A DNA stretch of 39,536 nucleotides from a virus. This document shows positions 28,877 to 36,869 of this stretch, piece after piece. The stretch covers positions 1-39,536 of the IMG/VR virus record IMGVR_UViG_3300013115_000236; one strand, 5' to 3'. Each line of letters opens with the position of its first letter. Positions within the stretch are counted from its first letter, which is position 1. The notes beneath the pieces were generated by a model. It was not told where the DNA came from. It saw only the letters and a list, made by a program, of their open reading frames with translations, and did not search any database. A program made the translations under genes and the position numbers.

Positions 28877-30019
28877 ATGACTATGTACATTTATAAGAAT
28901 AGGCATATAAAAACAGAGGTTTTCAAAATCCAAAAGAATAGTTATATTATATTAGAAAATAATCTTTCTAAATATTGGTGGTCGTTATATTTTGAACACA
29001 ACAATTTAACCGAAATAGAAAAAAGTATTACTTATGTAAAATTAGAAGATTATTTAAATAAGGAATTTGATATGAAACCCGATGTTATACTAGCTAACCC
29101 ACCTTATCAATCACCAGATAATAGAATTGGTGACAAACAGAAAAAGTTATATGTTTCTATATTTGCTAAATCATTTGAATTATTAAAGTCTAATGGAACA
29201 ATGTCATTCATAGTACCTCAGGCGATATTGACACCAGGCAATAGTAACATTAATTATGAAACTTTGAACACATATAAACTATTAGAGGTAGATTATAGTG
29301 TTGATAAAAACTACAATGTTGGTCAAAAAATTGTCAAAATTACATTGAAAAAAGAATTGACAGATGATTCACATACCACTAAGATTATCAATACTGATGG
29401 TACAGAATCTATGAAGAAAATGCCATTTGTTTGTTCAAAAGAAGATGAAATCACTTTTTCTATTATGTGGAGAATGATTCATAAATATAATTTAAATAAA
29501 ACAAAACTAAAACTCTTACCTGTAAATGATAGTAAGGGTGGTTTTGTGGAAAAGAAAGATATTGTTGAAGTGGGTGAAGTTGAAGTATTGACACATTATG
29601 CTGAATCAAAAAATAAGAGAACGGTTTTTACAAACAAAATAAATACATTTGAAAAAAGAGTTATTGTTCCGAATAACATATCAGTTTTAAAAGATGAATC
29701 TTTGTACAAAGTCACTACTGAACCTACAACAGTAGGATTTAATTCCAGTGATGTAAAAAATAAGGATAGGCAGTTAAACGAAAATGAATATGAGGGTATG
29801 ATTCATTATATGAAATCACCGTTGGTTCAGTTTTTTAGTGTCATGTATAAAAATGTATATAAACCCTCTAATGTGTTAAATGCGGTATTTGTTTTAATTC
29901 AGCCAGATGATTTGACTAAAATAAATACAAATCAAGAATTGTATGATGAATTCGGTATAACACCAGAAGAACAAACAGTAATTGAAAAATGGTATACTGA
30001 ATGGACAAAAACGAGTTAA
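28877..30019 (+). CDS. N6-adenine methyltransferase, catalytic and target-recognition part
   Basis: 380 aa. KPDVILANPPYQSP (NPPY at 74-77) is motif IV of amino-methyltransferases, followed by motif V/VI-like stretches (AKSFELLKSNGTMSFIVPQAIL) and a long C-terminal region that would be the target-recognition domain. The SAM-binding motif I is absent; it is in the next gene. Together they equal one gamma-type (TaqI/Eco57I-like) enzyme cut between motifs III and IV with the halves in swapped order. Start uncertain (28877 or 28883), no clear ribosome binding site. Confidence 0.8.
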   Translation: MTMYIYKNRHIKTEVFKIQKNSYIILENNLSKYWWSLYFEHNNLTEIEKSITYVKLEDYLNKEFDMKPDVILANPPYQSPDNRIGDKQKKLYVSIFAKSFELLKSNGTMSFIVPQAILTPGNSNINYETLNTYKLLEVDYSVDKNYNVGQKIVKITLKKELTDDSHTTKIINTDGTESMKKMPFVCSKEDEITFSIMWRMIHKYNLNKTKLKLLPVNDSKGGFVEKKDIVEVGEVEVLTHYAESKNKRTVFTNKINTFEKRVIVPNNISVLKDESLYKVTTEPTTVGFNSSDVKNKDRQLNENEYEGMIHYMKSPLVQFFSVMYKNVYKPSNVLNAVFVLIQPDDLTKINTNQELYDEFGITPEEQTVIEKWYTEWTKTS

Positions 30020-30468
30020 GTAAATATATTTCTCATAGTAGAGATAGAGAATATATGAGTGGTATTGAAAGAGATGAACTTCGTGTAAAACAAACTGCTG
30101 AAGTTTTTACACCAACTGATGATGTTCGAAAAATTTTGAATGAGTATCCAATAAATTTATTTACAGATATTAATAAAACATTTTTAGATAATAGTTGTGG
30201 TGATGGACAATTTTTATCAGAAGTAATAATTAGAAAAATGGAAAGAAGTAATTGTACATTAGAACAGGCATTATCTACTACATATGGTGTAGAGTTAATG
30301 GAAGATAATGTTAAGTTATGTAAAGAAAGATTAGCAGGCCCCAATCCCACACAAGAGATATTAGATATATTGGATAAAAATATTGTATGTGCTGATGCCC
30401 TAACTTACGATTATAGTTTTGGTGAACCAACAGGGATAGAGAAGTGGACCGGAAAGTTCAGATTATAA
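30001..30468 (+). CDS. N6-adenine methyltransferase, SAM-binding part
   Basis: 155 aa. Motif X appears as KQTAEVFTP (30-38), motif I as FLDNSCGDGQFL (61-72), motif II as YGVELMEDN and motif III as NIVCADALTYDY. The protein ends shortly after motif III, just where NPPY would come. It overlaps the NPPY-bearing gene by 19 nt, so the halves are made together and probably form a heterodimer. Confidence 0.8.
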   Translation: MDKNELSKYISHSRDREYMSGIERDELRVKQTAEVFTPTDDVRKILNEYPINLFTDINKTFLDNSCGDGQFLSEVIIRKMERSNCTLEQALSTTYGVELMEDNVKLCKERLAGPNPTQEILDILDKNIVCADALTYDYSFGEPTGIEKWTGKFRL

Positions 30469-30470
30469 AG

Positions 30471-30971
30471 ATGAAAAATAACGCACATAGAAAAGAAGCA
30501 AAACTTGGTATTGAATTTGAGAAAAGAATGAAGCCCATATTAGTAAAGAATGGTTTTATTTATATAGACGGAAAAGGAAAAAAGACATCAGCAGGTAAAA
30601 AATATCGTTTTTCATTCAAATACATAAAAGGTTTAGAGCATTATCCTGGCAATCTTCATTGGGATTTTGTTTATGAGGCAGATGGATATCCAATTTTTGT
30701 AGATTGTAAATCTACAAGTATATCACATAAAGATCATAAAGATATTTTGATTAAATCTATGGCATGTAAAAGTAAGTTTCCAGAGTGTAAAATAAAACTG
30801 ATATATTATAAATTTAATAATTCTAAAAGTGAAAATAGAAAATACGCTAGAACTCTTGTTGAAAATGGGATGATAGATCTGATTGTAAAGAGTGAAAAAG
30901 AATTATTATCAAATCCTAAAATATTAATTGACGGTGAAGATAAAGATATTGGAATAGGAAAATTTTTTTAG
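30471..30971 (+). CDS. PD-(D/E)xK-like nuclease
   Basis: 166 aa. HWDFVYEADGYPIFVDCKSTS fits the D...(D/E)xK core, here as Asp followed by VDCK, with KSMACKSKF behind it. The fold is typical of restriction-type and recombination nucleases. Start at ATG 30471; a GTG at 30444 in the same frame lies inside the previous gene. It sits last in the helicase/methyltransferase cassette, so a restriction-modification-like role is the natural guess. Confidence 0.7.
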   Translation: MKNNAHRKEAKLGIEFEKRMKPILVKNGFIYIDGKGKKTSAGKKYRFSFKYIKGLEHYPGNLHWDFVYEADGYPIFVDCKSTSISHKDHKDILIKSMACKSKFPECKIKLIYYKFNNSKSENRKYARTLVENGMIDLIVKSEKELLSNPKILIDGEDKDIGIGKFF

Positions 30972-31003
30972 CAAAATAAATTGAATGAATTTATTTAAAA
31001 AAA

Positions 31004-31032
31004 ATGACGTTTTTCCAGAATTTCTTGATATA
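31004..31032 (+). promoter_or_regulatory. Sigma70-like promoter, variant class
   Basis: ATGACG, 17-bp spacer, GATATA, followed by TATAG as at 8002. The predicted start near 31039 is 10 nt before structured RNA copy B and about 210 nt before hsp20. Confidence 0.65.
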
Positions 31033-31048
31033 TATAGATGAGAGACTT

Positions 31049-31142
31049 CATGTTAATAAAAGAATGGGGAGCATAGTTATACATAATGGAGAGTAAAATT
31101 CTTCTCAAAAACAACGAAACCCGCTCTACTTTTATTAACATG
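31049..31142 (+). ncRNA. Structured RNA with pseudoknot core, copy B
   Basis: A perfect 14-bp closing helix (CATGTTAATAAAAG, 31049-31062, with CTTTTATTAACATG, 31129-31142). The core AATGGGGAGCATAGTTA and CTTCTCAAAAACAACG...ACCCGCTCTA are shared with copy A at 1124. GGAGAG and CTTCTC (31088-31106) form an inner hairpin. GGG/CCC and GAGC/GCTC give an H-type pseudoknot. It lies in the leader of the chaperone operon and may control it, or be released as a separate RNA. Confidence 0.8.
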
Positions 31143-31148
31143 AAAAAA

Positions 31149-31216
31149 GAATTGTCGCTCAATTGAGGACAATAACATAACGGAATATTCAACGCTCAAT
31201 AGAGGTTGATATTCAA
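31149..31216 (+). promoter_or_regulatory. Two further leader hairpins before hsp20
   Basis: ATTGTC pairs with GACAAT (31153-31173), and GAATATTCAAC pairs with GTTGATATTC with one bulge (31181-31215). They follow RNA copy B and precede the AGGAG of hsp20. Confidence 0.55.
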
Positions 31217-31249
31217 TAGTTGACTAACGTAACTAATAGGAGAAATAAA

Positions 31250-31723
31250 ATGACTAAAGTTGCTTTTCGTACAGGTATCCCACATTTCGATAGGGATACA
31301 TTTTTAACACCATTCGACAGAGTTTTTGATCAAATGGTTGAATCACAATTTCCAGAAATCGTAAAAACAGTTGGTGTAAAACCATATGGTAATTCTGCAT
31401 ACCCACGTGTGAACGTATATGAATACGACGACAAAGTTGGTATCGTAGCAGAGATTCCTGGATTAAATAAAAAACAACTATCCGTAGATGTTGAAGATGG
31501 TGTATTGACTATCTCTGGTGATAAACATAGTGCATTTGAAGATGATGGTGCTAAAGTTATCCGTAGAGAGTTAAAACAATCTTCATTCAGACGGTCATTT
31601 GAATTAGGTGAATTGCTCGATGGAGATAACATTTCAGCTAACTTCAAAGATGGTATTCTTTCAGTAGAAGTACCAAAGATAGAACCGGTAGTACCGAAAA
31701 AGCGTTCGGTAAAAATATCATAA
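31250..31723 (+). CDS. Hsp20-type small heat shock protein
   Basis: 157 aa. The alpha-crystallin domain is clear: YPRVNVYEYDDKVGIVAEIPGL, LSVDVEDGVLTISGDK, SSFRRSFELGELLDGDNI and NFKDGILSVEVPK with the conserved A/GxLxVxxPK-type strand. It holds unfolded proteins for refolding, here probably by the GroEL/GroES pair next to it. Start at ATG 31250 with AGGAGAAAT upstream; an in-frame TTG at 31220 is not needed. Preceded by a structured leader of about 210 nt. Confidence 0.93.
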   Translation: MTKVAFRTGIPHFDRDTFLTPFDRVFDQMVESQFPEIVKTVGVKPYGNSAYPRVNVYEYDDKVGIVAEIPGLNKKQLSVDVEDGVLTISGDKHSAFEDDGAKVIRRELKQSSFRRSFELGELLDGDNISANFKDGILSVEVPKIEPVVPKKRSVKIS

Positions 31724-31743
31724 ATAAGGTTATATAATATAAA

Positions 31744-31815
31744 GGGGTTCAACCGATTTTTAGTTTCCAATATAAACAAACTTAAAAAACAACTGAGCCC
31801 CTCTATATATTAAAA
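31744..31815 (+). promoter_or_regulatory. Long-range hairpin between hsp20 and groES
   Basis: GGGGTTCA pairs with TGAGCCCC, and flanking TATA/TATA bases extend it, around a loop of about 40 nt. No T run follows the 3' arm, so it is more likely an attenuator or processing site than a terminator. Confidence 0.5.
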
Positions 31816-31845
31816 TTAAAAACAAATAAACACAGGAGAAAGTAA

Positions 31846-32136
31846 ATGGGTTACAATATAAATCCGCTGTCGGATAGAGTAGTTATAGAAGCAGCAGAAG
31901 CTGACGAAGTTTCTACTGGTGGAATTATCCTACCAGATACAGCACAAGAAAAACCACAACGTGGTAAAGTAGTAGCAGTTGGTCCAGGTAGGACAACTGA
32001 TACTGGAACATTAGTAAGTCCATCCGTTAATGAAGGTGATGAAGTTCTATATGGTAAATATAGTGGAACTGAAATCAATGTTGATGGTGATGATTTATTA
32101 ATTGTTCGTGAGAATGACATAATGGCTAAGTTATAG
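31846..32136 (+). CDS. groES: Co-chaperonin GroES
   Basis: 96 aa, full family length. [42 protein letters not shown] contains the mobile loop (GGIILPD) that binds GroEL, and the ending [10 protein letters not shown] is typical. It caps the GroEL ring during folding. CAGGAG precedes the ATG; groEL follows 10 nt after the stop. Confidence 0.97.
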   Translation: MGYNINPLSDRVVIEAAEADEVSTGGIILPDTAQEKPQRGKVVAVGPGRTTDTGTLVSPSVNEGDEVLYGKYSGTEINVDGDDLLIVRENDIMAKL

Positions 32137-32146
32137 GAGAAATGAA

Positions 32147-33781
32147 ATGGCTAAAGAAATAAAGTATAACTCACAATCCCACTCAGCTTTGATGTCTGGT
32201 GTAGACCAACTCGCGAACGCAGTTAAGGTTACATTAGGTCCAAAGGGTAGGAATGTAGTTATTGAAAAGAAGTTCGGTTCACCACTTATCACCAAAGATG
32301 GTGTTACGGTGGCAAAGGAAGTCGAACTTGAAGATAGATTTGAAAGTGTAGGAGCAGAACTTGTTAAGGAAGTTGCTTCCAAGACATCTGATATTGCAGG
32401 TGATGGAACAACTACAGCTACAGTTCTTGCACAGTCAATTATTAATGAAGGCATTAAGAATGTTACAGCTGGTGCAAATCCAATGTCTATTAAACGAGGT
32501 ATTGATTATGCAGCAGGTAAAGTTGTAGAGTTCATTAAAGAATCATCTAAAGACCTTCCTGATAGTTCTCAAATTGCTCAAGTAGCAACCATATCAGCAA
32601 ATGATGATAGTGAGATTGGTGGAAAGATTGCAGAAGCAATGGAGAAGGTTGGTAAGGACGGAGTTATTACAGTAGAAGAAAGTAAAACCGCTGAAACATA
32701 TTTGGATTTCGTAGAAGGAATGCAATTTGACCGTGGCTATCTTTCACCTTACTTCGTAACTGATTCTGATAATATGGAAGCGGTTCTTGAAGATCCATAT
32801 ATCTTACTACATGACAAGAAAATTTCCAATGTGAAAGACGTTCTTCCAATTTTGGAGAAGGTAGTTCAAACAGGGAAACCAATCGTCATAGTAGCAGAAG
32901 ATGTAGATGGTGAAGCACTGGCAGCTCTCGTGGTAAATAAACTTCGTGGAACTTTTAAAGTTCTTGCAGTGAAGGCACCAGGATTCGGAGATAGACGGAA
33001 AGCTATGTTAGAAGATATAGCATCACTAACAGGAGCAACTGTAATTTCTGAAGAAGCGGGTTACAAATTAGAGAACACAACACTTGATTATCTTGGAACT
33101 TGTTCTCGTGTAGTATCTGATAAAGACAATACAACCGTAGTTGGTGGTAGTGGTGATGTAGATACAATCAAATCTCGTATTAATGAAATCAAAGTTCAGG
33201 TTGAAAAATCTACTTCTGATTATGATATAGAGAAACTACAAGAACGACTTGCCAAATTAAGTGGTGGAGTTGCAGTATTGAATGTTGGAGCACCAACTGA
33301 AACTGAAATGAAAGAGAAGAAAGCTCGTGTGGAAGATGCGTTACACGCAACAAGAGCAGCAGTTGAAGAAGGGATTGTCGCCGGTGGTGGTGTTACTTTA
33401 CTTCGTGCTATTTCAGCTCTTGATGATGTTTCACTTGATGATGAACAAATGGTTGGAGTGAATATCATGAGAAAAGCACTTCAATCACCACTTCGTCAAA
33501 TCTGTGAAAATGCTGGTGAAGAATCTTCCGTCGTAGCACGTGAAGTTCTAAACAGTACGAATGGAACTGGATTTGATGCTCGTAATGGTGAATATGTAGA
33601 TATGTTCACTGCTGGAATTATTGACCCAGCTAAGGTTACTCGTGTAGCAGTAGAGAACGCAAGTTCAATCGCTGGTATGTTGTTGACTACTGAAGCAGTC
33701 ATTACTGAAATTCCAAGCGAAGATTCAGCACCTATGATGTCACCAGGTGGTATGGGTGGTGGAATGCCAGGGATGATGTAA
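32147..33781 (+). CDS. groEL: Chaperonin GroEL
   Basis: 544 aa, full length with all functional parts: [32 protein letters not shown] (nucleotide-binding DGTTT), GGGVTLLRA and the C-terminal [11 protein letters not shown] tail. No truncation or frameshift. A phage with its own complete GroEL, GroES and Hsp20 likely folds its own late proteins. TAGGAGAAATGAA precedes the ATG. Confidence 0.98.
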   Translation: MAKEIKYNSQSHSALMSGVDQLANAVKVTLGPKGRNVVIEKKFGSPLITKDGVTVAKEVELEDRFESVGAELVKEVASKTSDIAGDGTTTATVLAQSIINEGIKNVTAGANPMSIKRGIDYAAGKVVEFIKESSKDLPDSSQIAQVATISANDDSEIGGKIAEAMEKVGKDGVITVEESKTAETYLDFVEGMQFDRGYLSPYFVTDSDNMEAVLEDPYILLHDKKISNVKDVLPILEKVVQTGKPIVIVAEDVDGEALAALVVNKLRGTFKVLAVKAPGFGDRRKAMLEDIASLTGATVISEEAGYKLENTTLDYLGTCSRVVSDKDNTTVVGGSGDVDTIKSRINEIKVQVEKSTSDYDIEKLQERLAKLSGGVAVLNVGAPTETEMKEKKARVEDALHATRAAVEEGIVAGGGVTLLRAISALDDVSLDDEQMVGVNIMRKALQSPLRQICENAGEESSVVAREVLNSTNGTGFDARNGEYVDMFTAGIIDPAKVTRVAVENASSIAGMLLTTEAVITEIPSEDSAPMMSPGGMGGGMPGMM

Positions 33782-33793
33782 ATCCAATTTGAT

Positions 33794-33820
33794 GGTGGGA
33801 TCACAATTAGTGGTCCCACT
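33794..33820 (+). terminator. Hairpin after groEL, probable terminator
   Basis: GTGGGATCAC pairs with GTGGTCCCAC (one G-U), 10 bp around AATTA. No T run follows, so it may only partly stop transcription. Confidence 0.6.
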
Positions 33821-33830
33821 ATTATGGATT

Positions 33831-34013
33831 ATGGATATAGTAAATGTAAATGATACACTTTATCGAGTTATAGGTAAAATGGATGTAGATAAAGTTAATG
33901 AAAAGGGAACAGATTACTGGAAAGAGAAATACGGAGCAGACGCTGTTCTCCGTAATGGTAATAAGTTCTATTTCTGTATGACTATAATAGACGCAGAATT
34001 TGAGGATATTTAG
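33831..34013 (+). CDS. Small unknown protein
   Basis: 60 aa. Start at 33831; the longer frame from 33789 runs through the terminator-like hairpin. DTLYRVIGKMDVDKVNEKGTDYWKEKYGADAV has an acidic-basic pattern without a known domain. No clear ribosome binding site. Confidence 0.6.
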   Translation: MDIVNVNDTLYRVIGKMDVDKVNEKGTDYWKEKYGADAVLRNGNKFYFCMTIIDAEFEDI

Positions 34014-34023
34014 TCAAATTTGA

Positions 34024-34030
34024 TATTTAT
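34024..34030 (+). promoter_or_regulatory. AT-rich TATTTAT element, copy 7
   Basis: Ends 19 nt before the ATG at 34050, with TAGGAG between. Confidence 0.45.
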
Positions 34031-34049
34031 TATCAATTAGGAGAAGTAT

Positions 34050-34277
34050 ATGTCTAACAATAGAGATCAAACAAATGTTGAAATACTTATTAGTCAGCTA
34101 AAAAAACTGGGAATAGATCCAGGAGATGGTGACGGAAAAAAAGTTTATGGTGATGAAACTGATATAATAGGGTTAAGAGAATTGCCATTTTCCAAAGAAG
34201 TGTTTGATTTATTAAGTAAAGACGAAAAGGATGCTTTATACATTTGGTTGAACAGATATAATATGCCACAATCGTAG
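34050..34277 (+). CDS. Small unknown protein
   Basis: 75 aa. A flexible Asp/Gly-rich centre (DPGDGDGKKVYGDETDIIG) and helical ends. TAGGAGAAG precedes the ATG. It is coupled to the J-domain-like gene by a one-base overlap (TAGTG). Confidence 0.7.
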   Translation: MSNNRDQTNVEILISQLKKLGIDPGDGDGKKVYGDETDIIGLRELPFSKEVFDLLSKDEKDALYIWLNRYNMPQS

Positions 34278-34864
34278 TGATAGATGATAAGTTATTAGAA
34301 CTAAAAAGGAAAAAGTTACAGCATCAAATCCTTTATTTAAGAACTGAACTCGAAGAAACTACATTAATTTTCAATGATAGTTTAGTTGAATTTGAAAAGG
34401 AATTTGGTGAGTATTTTAGAAAGAAGGAAACTTCTAAAGATGCTAAAAGAGTAACTACGGATCCTATTGAATATGATATTCCAGAAAAGGATGTGAATGT
34501 AGCATTTAAAAAGATAGCACAAAAAACCCACCCTGATAAACTTGTTAATAAAGATATTTCTCAAGTTGAATATGAAGAATTAGTAGAATTATATAAAGAA
34601 GCATTAGGATCAGTAAAGAACAAGGACTGGTCAAGAGTAATGGAAATAGCAATGGAATTAGGAATTGATATTTCTAAAATTAAAAAAGACGATAGTGAGT
34701 ATTTAGAAGAAAGTGTTAAGAAACTTACAGAAAAGATAAATGAACTTAAAGGAACTTACGCTTGGAAGTGGAGTAATACTCCAGACAAAGATAAAGAGAG
34801 TGTAAAACAGATGATGTTAAAATCTCTTGGATTAAACATTAACGAGGAGAAAAATGATGAGTAA
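34277..34864 (+). CDS. J-domain-like (DnaJ-like) protein
   Basis: 195 aa from a GTG start. DVNVAFKKIAQKTHPDKLVNK contains the HPD motif (85-87) at the end of a basic helix, as in J domains, then an acidic-basic helix (EELVELYKEALGSVKNKDW). The N-terminal 60 residues form a coiled coil. J domains stimulate Hsp70 ATPases, so it may recruit host DnaK. Its place next to GroEL and Hsp20 supports a chaperone role. The start is coupled to the preceding stop. Confidence 0.75.
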   Translation: MIDDKLLELKRKKLQHQILYLRTELEETTLIFNDSLVEFEKEFGEYFRKKETSKDAKRVTTDPIEYDIPEKDVNVAFKKIAQKTHPDKLVNKDISQVEYEELVELYKEALGSVKNKDWSRVMEIAMELGIDISKIKKDDSEYLEESVKKLTEKINELKGTYAWKWSNTPDKDKESVKQMMLKSLGLNINEEKNDE

Positions 34865-35042
34865 ATTAAATGATTTAAACGAACAGATTACTAAACTATA
34901 TGTAGAATTTTCAGAAAATCATGAAGTATTTGTTGAAAAGGGTAATAAAGCAGCTGGTGGTAGAGCAAGAAAAGCTATCGGTGAAGTTAAAAAACTTGTT
35001 ACTGAATATAGAAAAGCATCAGTAGAACAATCTAAACAATAG
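34854..35042 (+). CDS. Hc1/histone H1-like nucleoid protein
   Basis: 62 aa. EKGNKAAGGRARKAIGEVKKL, then VTEYRKASVEQSK, matches the Hc1-like histone family common in Bacteroidota (NKAAGTRARKA...EFRKVS). It probably binds DNA non-specifically, either host or phage nucleoid. GAGGAG precedes the ATG. It overlaps the J-domain-like gene by 11 nt. The family points to a Bacteroidota-type host. Confidence 0.85.
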   Translation: MMSKLNDLNEQITKLYVEFSENHEVFVEKGNKAAGGRARKAIGEVKKLVTEYRKASVEQSKQ

Positions 35043-35055
35043 TTAATATATATTA

Positions 35056-35062
35056 TATTTAT
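35056..35062 (+). promoter_or_regulatory. AT-rich TATTTAT element, copy 8
   Basis: Ends 20 nt before the ATG at 35083. It shares ATATATTATATTTAT with copies 1 and 2. Confidence 0.45.
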
Positions 35063-35082
35063 TACTATTAAGGATAAATTAG

Positions 35083-35268
35083 ATGTTAAGAAAAAACAGA
35101 ATATTAGAACATATCGAACAGTTACATTTGTCAATGGAACGATTAAAATCAAATTTATTTGATCCAGACGGTAAGGTTATTCCAGTAAAAGAGCTTTTTG
35201 CTAGATTAGAATTAATGGAAAGTAAATTAGACATTATTTACAATCTTGTGGAACTTGAGGATGAATAA
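35083..35268 (+). CDS. Small helical protein
   Basis: 61 aa. Two charged helices (RILEHIEQLHLSMERLKSNLF, ELFARLELMESKLDIIYNLVE) around DPDGKVIP. A coiled-coil dimer is likely. AAGGATAAATTAG precedes the ATG. Function unknown. Confidence 0.65.
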   Translation: MLRKNRILEHIEQLHLSMERLKSNLFDPDGKVIPVKELFARLELMESKLDIIYNLVELEDE

Positions 35269-35289
35269 TAAAGTAATTGGAGATATCAT

Positions 35290-36243
35290 GTGGAGACACA
35301 CAAAAGTAGAATATTTCCGTATTTAGTAGGATTAGCAGCACTGCTCGTAGCTGGTAGTGCCGCATTCTATTCAGTATATGGATTATCAAAACTATTTGCT
35401 GGGGCAGCATTAGCAGTAGTAATTATGGCCGGATCATTAGAGTTTGCCAAATTAGTAACGGCATCATTCTTATACAGATATTGGACCAAAATAAACTTAT
35501 GGATGAAAACTTATTTATTGGTTGGAACAATAACATTAGTAGGAATAACTAGTGCCGGCATATTTGGATTTTTATCTAATGCCTATCAAGGAGCTACAGT
35601 AGAGTTTGAGAAACAATCTACAAAGTTATTATACAAAGAAGATAGATTAGATCAATTAGAAGAAGATAAGATATATCTAAAAAGTGAATTAGAACAATCT
35701 ATTGCATCATTACCAGATAATTATATTACAGCTAAACGGAAACTTCGGGAAGAATACAATCCAAAAGTATTAGAATTAAATGATCATATATTAGATATTA
35801 AAGAAGATATTGGTGATTTGAAAACAGCACTAATTGAAACTGGTGTAGATGTGGGTCCAGCAATTTATCTAGCAAGGACATTCAATACAGATATAGATAC
35901 GGTAGTTAAATTCTTTATTTTCATTCTTATATTTGTATTTGACCCAATGGCTGTTGTATTAGTTATTGCATATAACATAGCAATGGTTCACAGAGCAGAA
36001 CATCATTTACCACCAGAAAATATAGAACCAAGAAAGAAAAAGAAATGGTGGAAACTTTATGGTGAAGATAAACCATTATTTGAAAAACTTGTAAAAGAAA
36101 CTTTTTCTCCTGATGATGGAGAACCAGAAAAAAAGTTAGATAAGGTTGTAGAAGAAAAAGTGTCACAATCTGAAGAAGTTATTGTAAGAAATCGTGGAGC
36201 AATTCATTTCCCAAAAATAAATAAAAATAAAATAAAAAAATAA
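35290..36243 (+). CDS. Membrane protein with central coiled coil
   Basis: 317 aa from a GTG start. Hydrophobic segments at about residues 10-28, 32-50, 72-92 and 205-230 surround a coiled coil (about 105-180, RLDQLEEDKIYLKSELEQS). The C-terminus is charged and cytoplasmic-looking. The wording AGSLEFAKLVTASFLYRYW recalls coil-containing membrane proteins of marine phages. Function unknown. Confidence 0.75.
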   Translation: METHKSRIFPYLVGLAALLVAGSAAFYSVYGLSKLFAGAALAVVIMAGSLEFAKLVTASFLYRYWTKINLWMKTYLLVGTITLVGITSAGIFGFLSNAYQGATVEFEKQSTKLLYKEDRLDQLEEDKIYLKSELEQSIASLPDNYITAKRKLREEYNPKVLELNDHILDIKEDIGDLKTALIETGVDVGPAIYLARTFNTDIDTVVKFFIFILIFVFDPMAVVLVIAYNIAMVHRAEHHLPPENIEPRKKKKWWKLYGEDKPLFEKLVKETFSPDDGEPEKKLDKVVEEKVSQSEEVIVRNRGAIHFPKINKNKIKK

Positions 36244-36246
36244 AAC

Positions 36247-36275
36247 TTGATTTTCTTATTTATTCATTGTAAGAT
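36247..36275 (+). promoter_or_regulatory. Sigma70-type promoter 12
   Basis: TTGATT, 17-bp spacer, TAAGAT. The only plausible ATG of the next gene starts exactly 8 nt later. Confidence 0.8.
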
Positions 36276-36283
36276 CAAATAAT

Positions 36284-36829
36284 ATGGAATGGACAGGACC
36301 AATAATACAATCAGCACTTAATAAATCTGTTAAAGATGATGTAATAGATAAATTTGAAAAGATAAAAATTTTGGTAGGAATAGACACCACAATTTATCTA
36401 TATAAAGATAGTAATAAAATAGAATTAAAAAAAGAATACTTACACGGCACAAACAAAGTATCAGAAGTTTGTAATGTTATTACATATTTAATAACGAATG
36501 AATTTGTGGATATTAATTCTAATACTGTTGGTAAGAGATTAAATTTATTACGTAAGTTATTTGATACTTGTGATGATAAATTAAAATTACATGAAGATTA
36601 TGGTAAGGATAAGTTATTTGTAAGTAAAGTTAGACATACAATACGATATTCAATGTATCCTTATTTTTATTCAAAAGAAATGTTATTAGGATTAGAATTA
36701 AAAAAACACGAACCAAATAAAAGGGTTTTATCAAAGTGTAATGAGTTATGGAAAAAATACGACGGAGTGTTAGATAAAACAATGGTTACTAAATTAAGAG
36801 ACGATTGGACTAAATATTTAATAAAATAA
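36284..36829 (+). CDS. Unknown protein, probably leaderless
   Basis: 181 aa, helical and lysine-rich, no known domain (IQSALNKSVKDDVIDKFEKIKILVG, KRLNLLRKLFDTCDDKLKLHEDY). No in-frame ATG follows for more than 100 residues and promoter 12 ends 8 nt before this one, so it is among the clearest cases of near-leaderless translation in the window. Confidence 0.72.
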   Translation: MEWTGPIIQSALNKSVKDDVIDKFEKIKILVGIDTTIYLYKDSNKIELKKEYLHGTNKVSEVCNVITYLITNEFVDINSNTVGKRLNLLRKLFDTCDDKLKLHEDYGKDKLFVSKVRHTIRYSMYPYFYSKEMLLGLELKKHEPNKRVLSKCNELWKKYDGVLDKTMVTKLRDDWTKYLIK

Positions 36830-36832
36830 AGC

Positions 36833-36861
36833 TTGACTTTATCAATTATTTGTCGTAAGAT
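36833..36861 (+). promoter_or_regulatory. Sigma70-type promoter 13
   Basis: TTGAC-T, 17-bp spacer, TAAGAT, then CAAGAGTA and an ATGAGA exactly 8 nt after the -10 box. Confidence 0.85.
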
Positions 36862-36869
36862 CAAGAGTA

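Noticed and set aside
31088-31100. THF-riboswitch-like GGAGAGTA in RNA copy B
   Set aside because: The string matches the start of the known THF aptamer by chance; the remaining conserved parts are absent and copy A lacks it.
33220-33819. Minus-strand ORFs opposite groEL
   Set aside because: They are shadows of the strongly conserved groEL reading frame.
36284-36829. Internal start for this gene further downstream
   Set aside because: The next in-frame ATG is more than 100 residues in and has no ribosome binding site.
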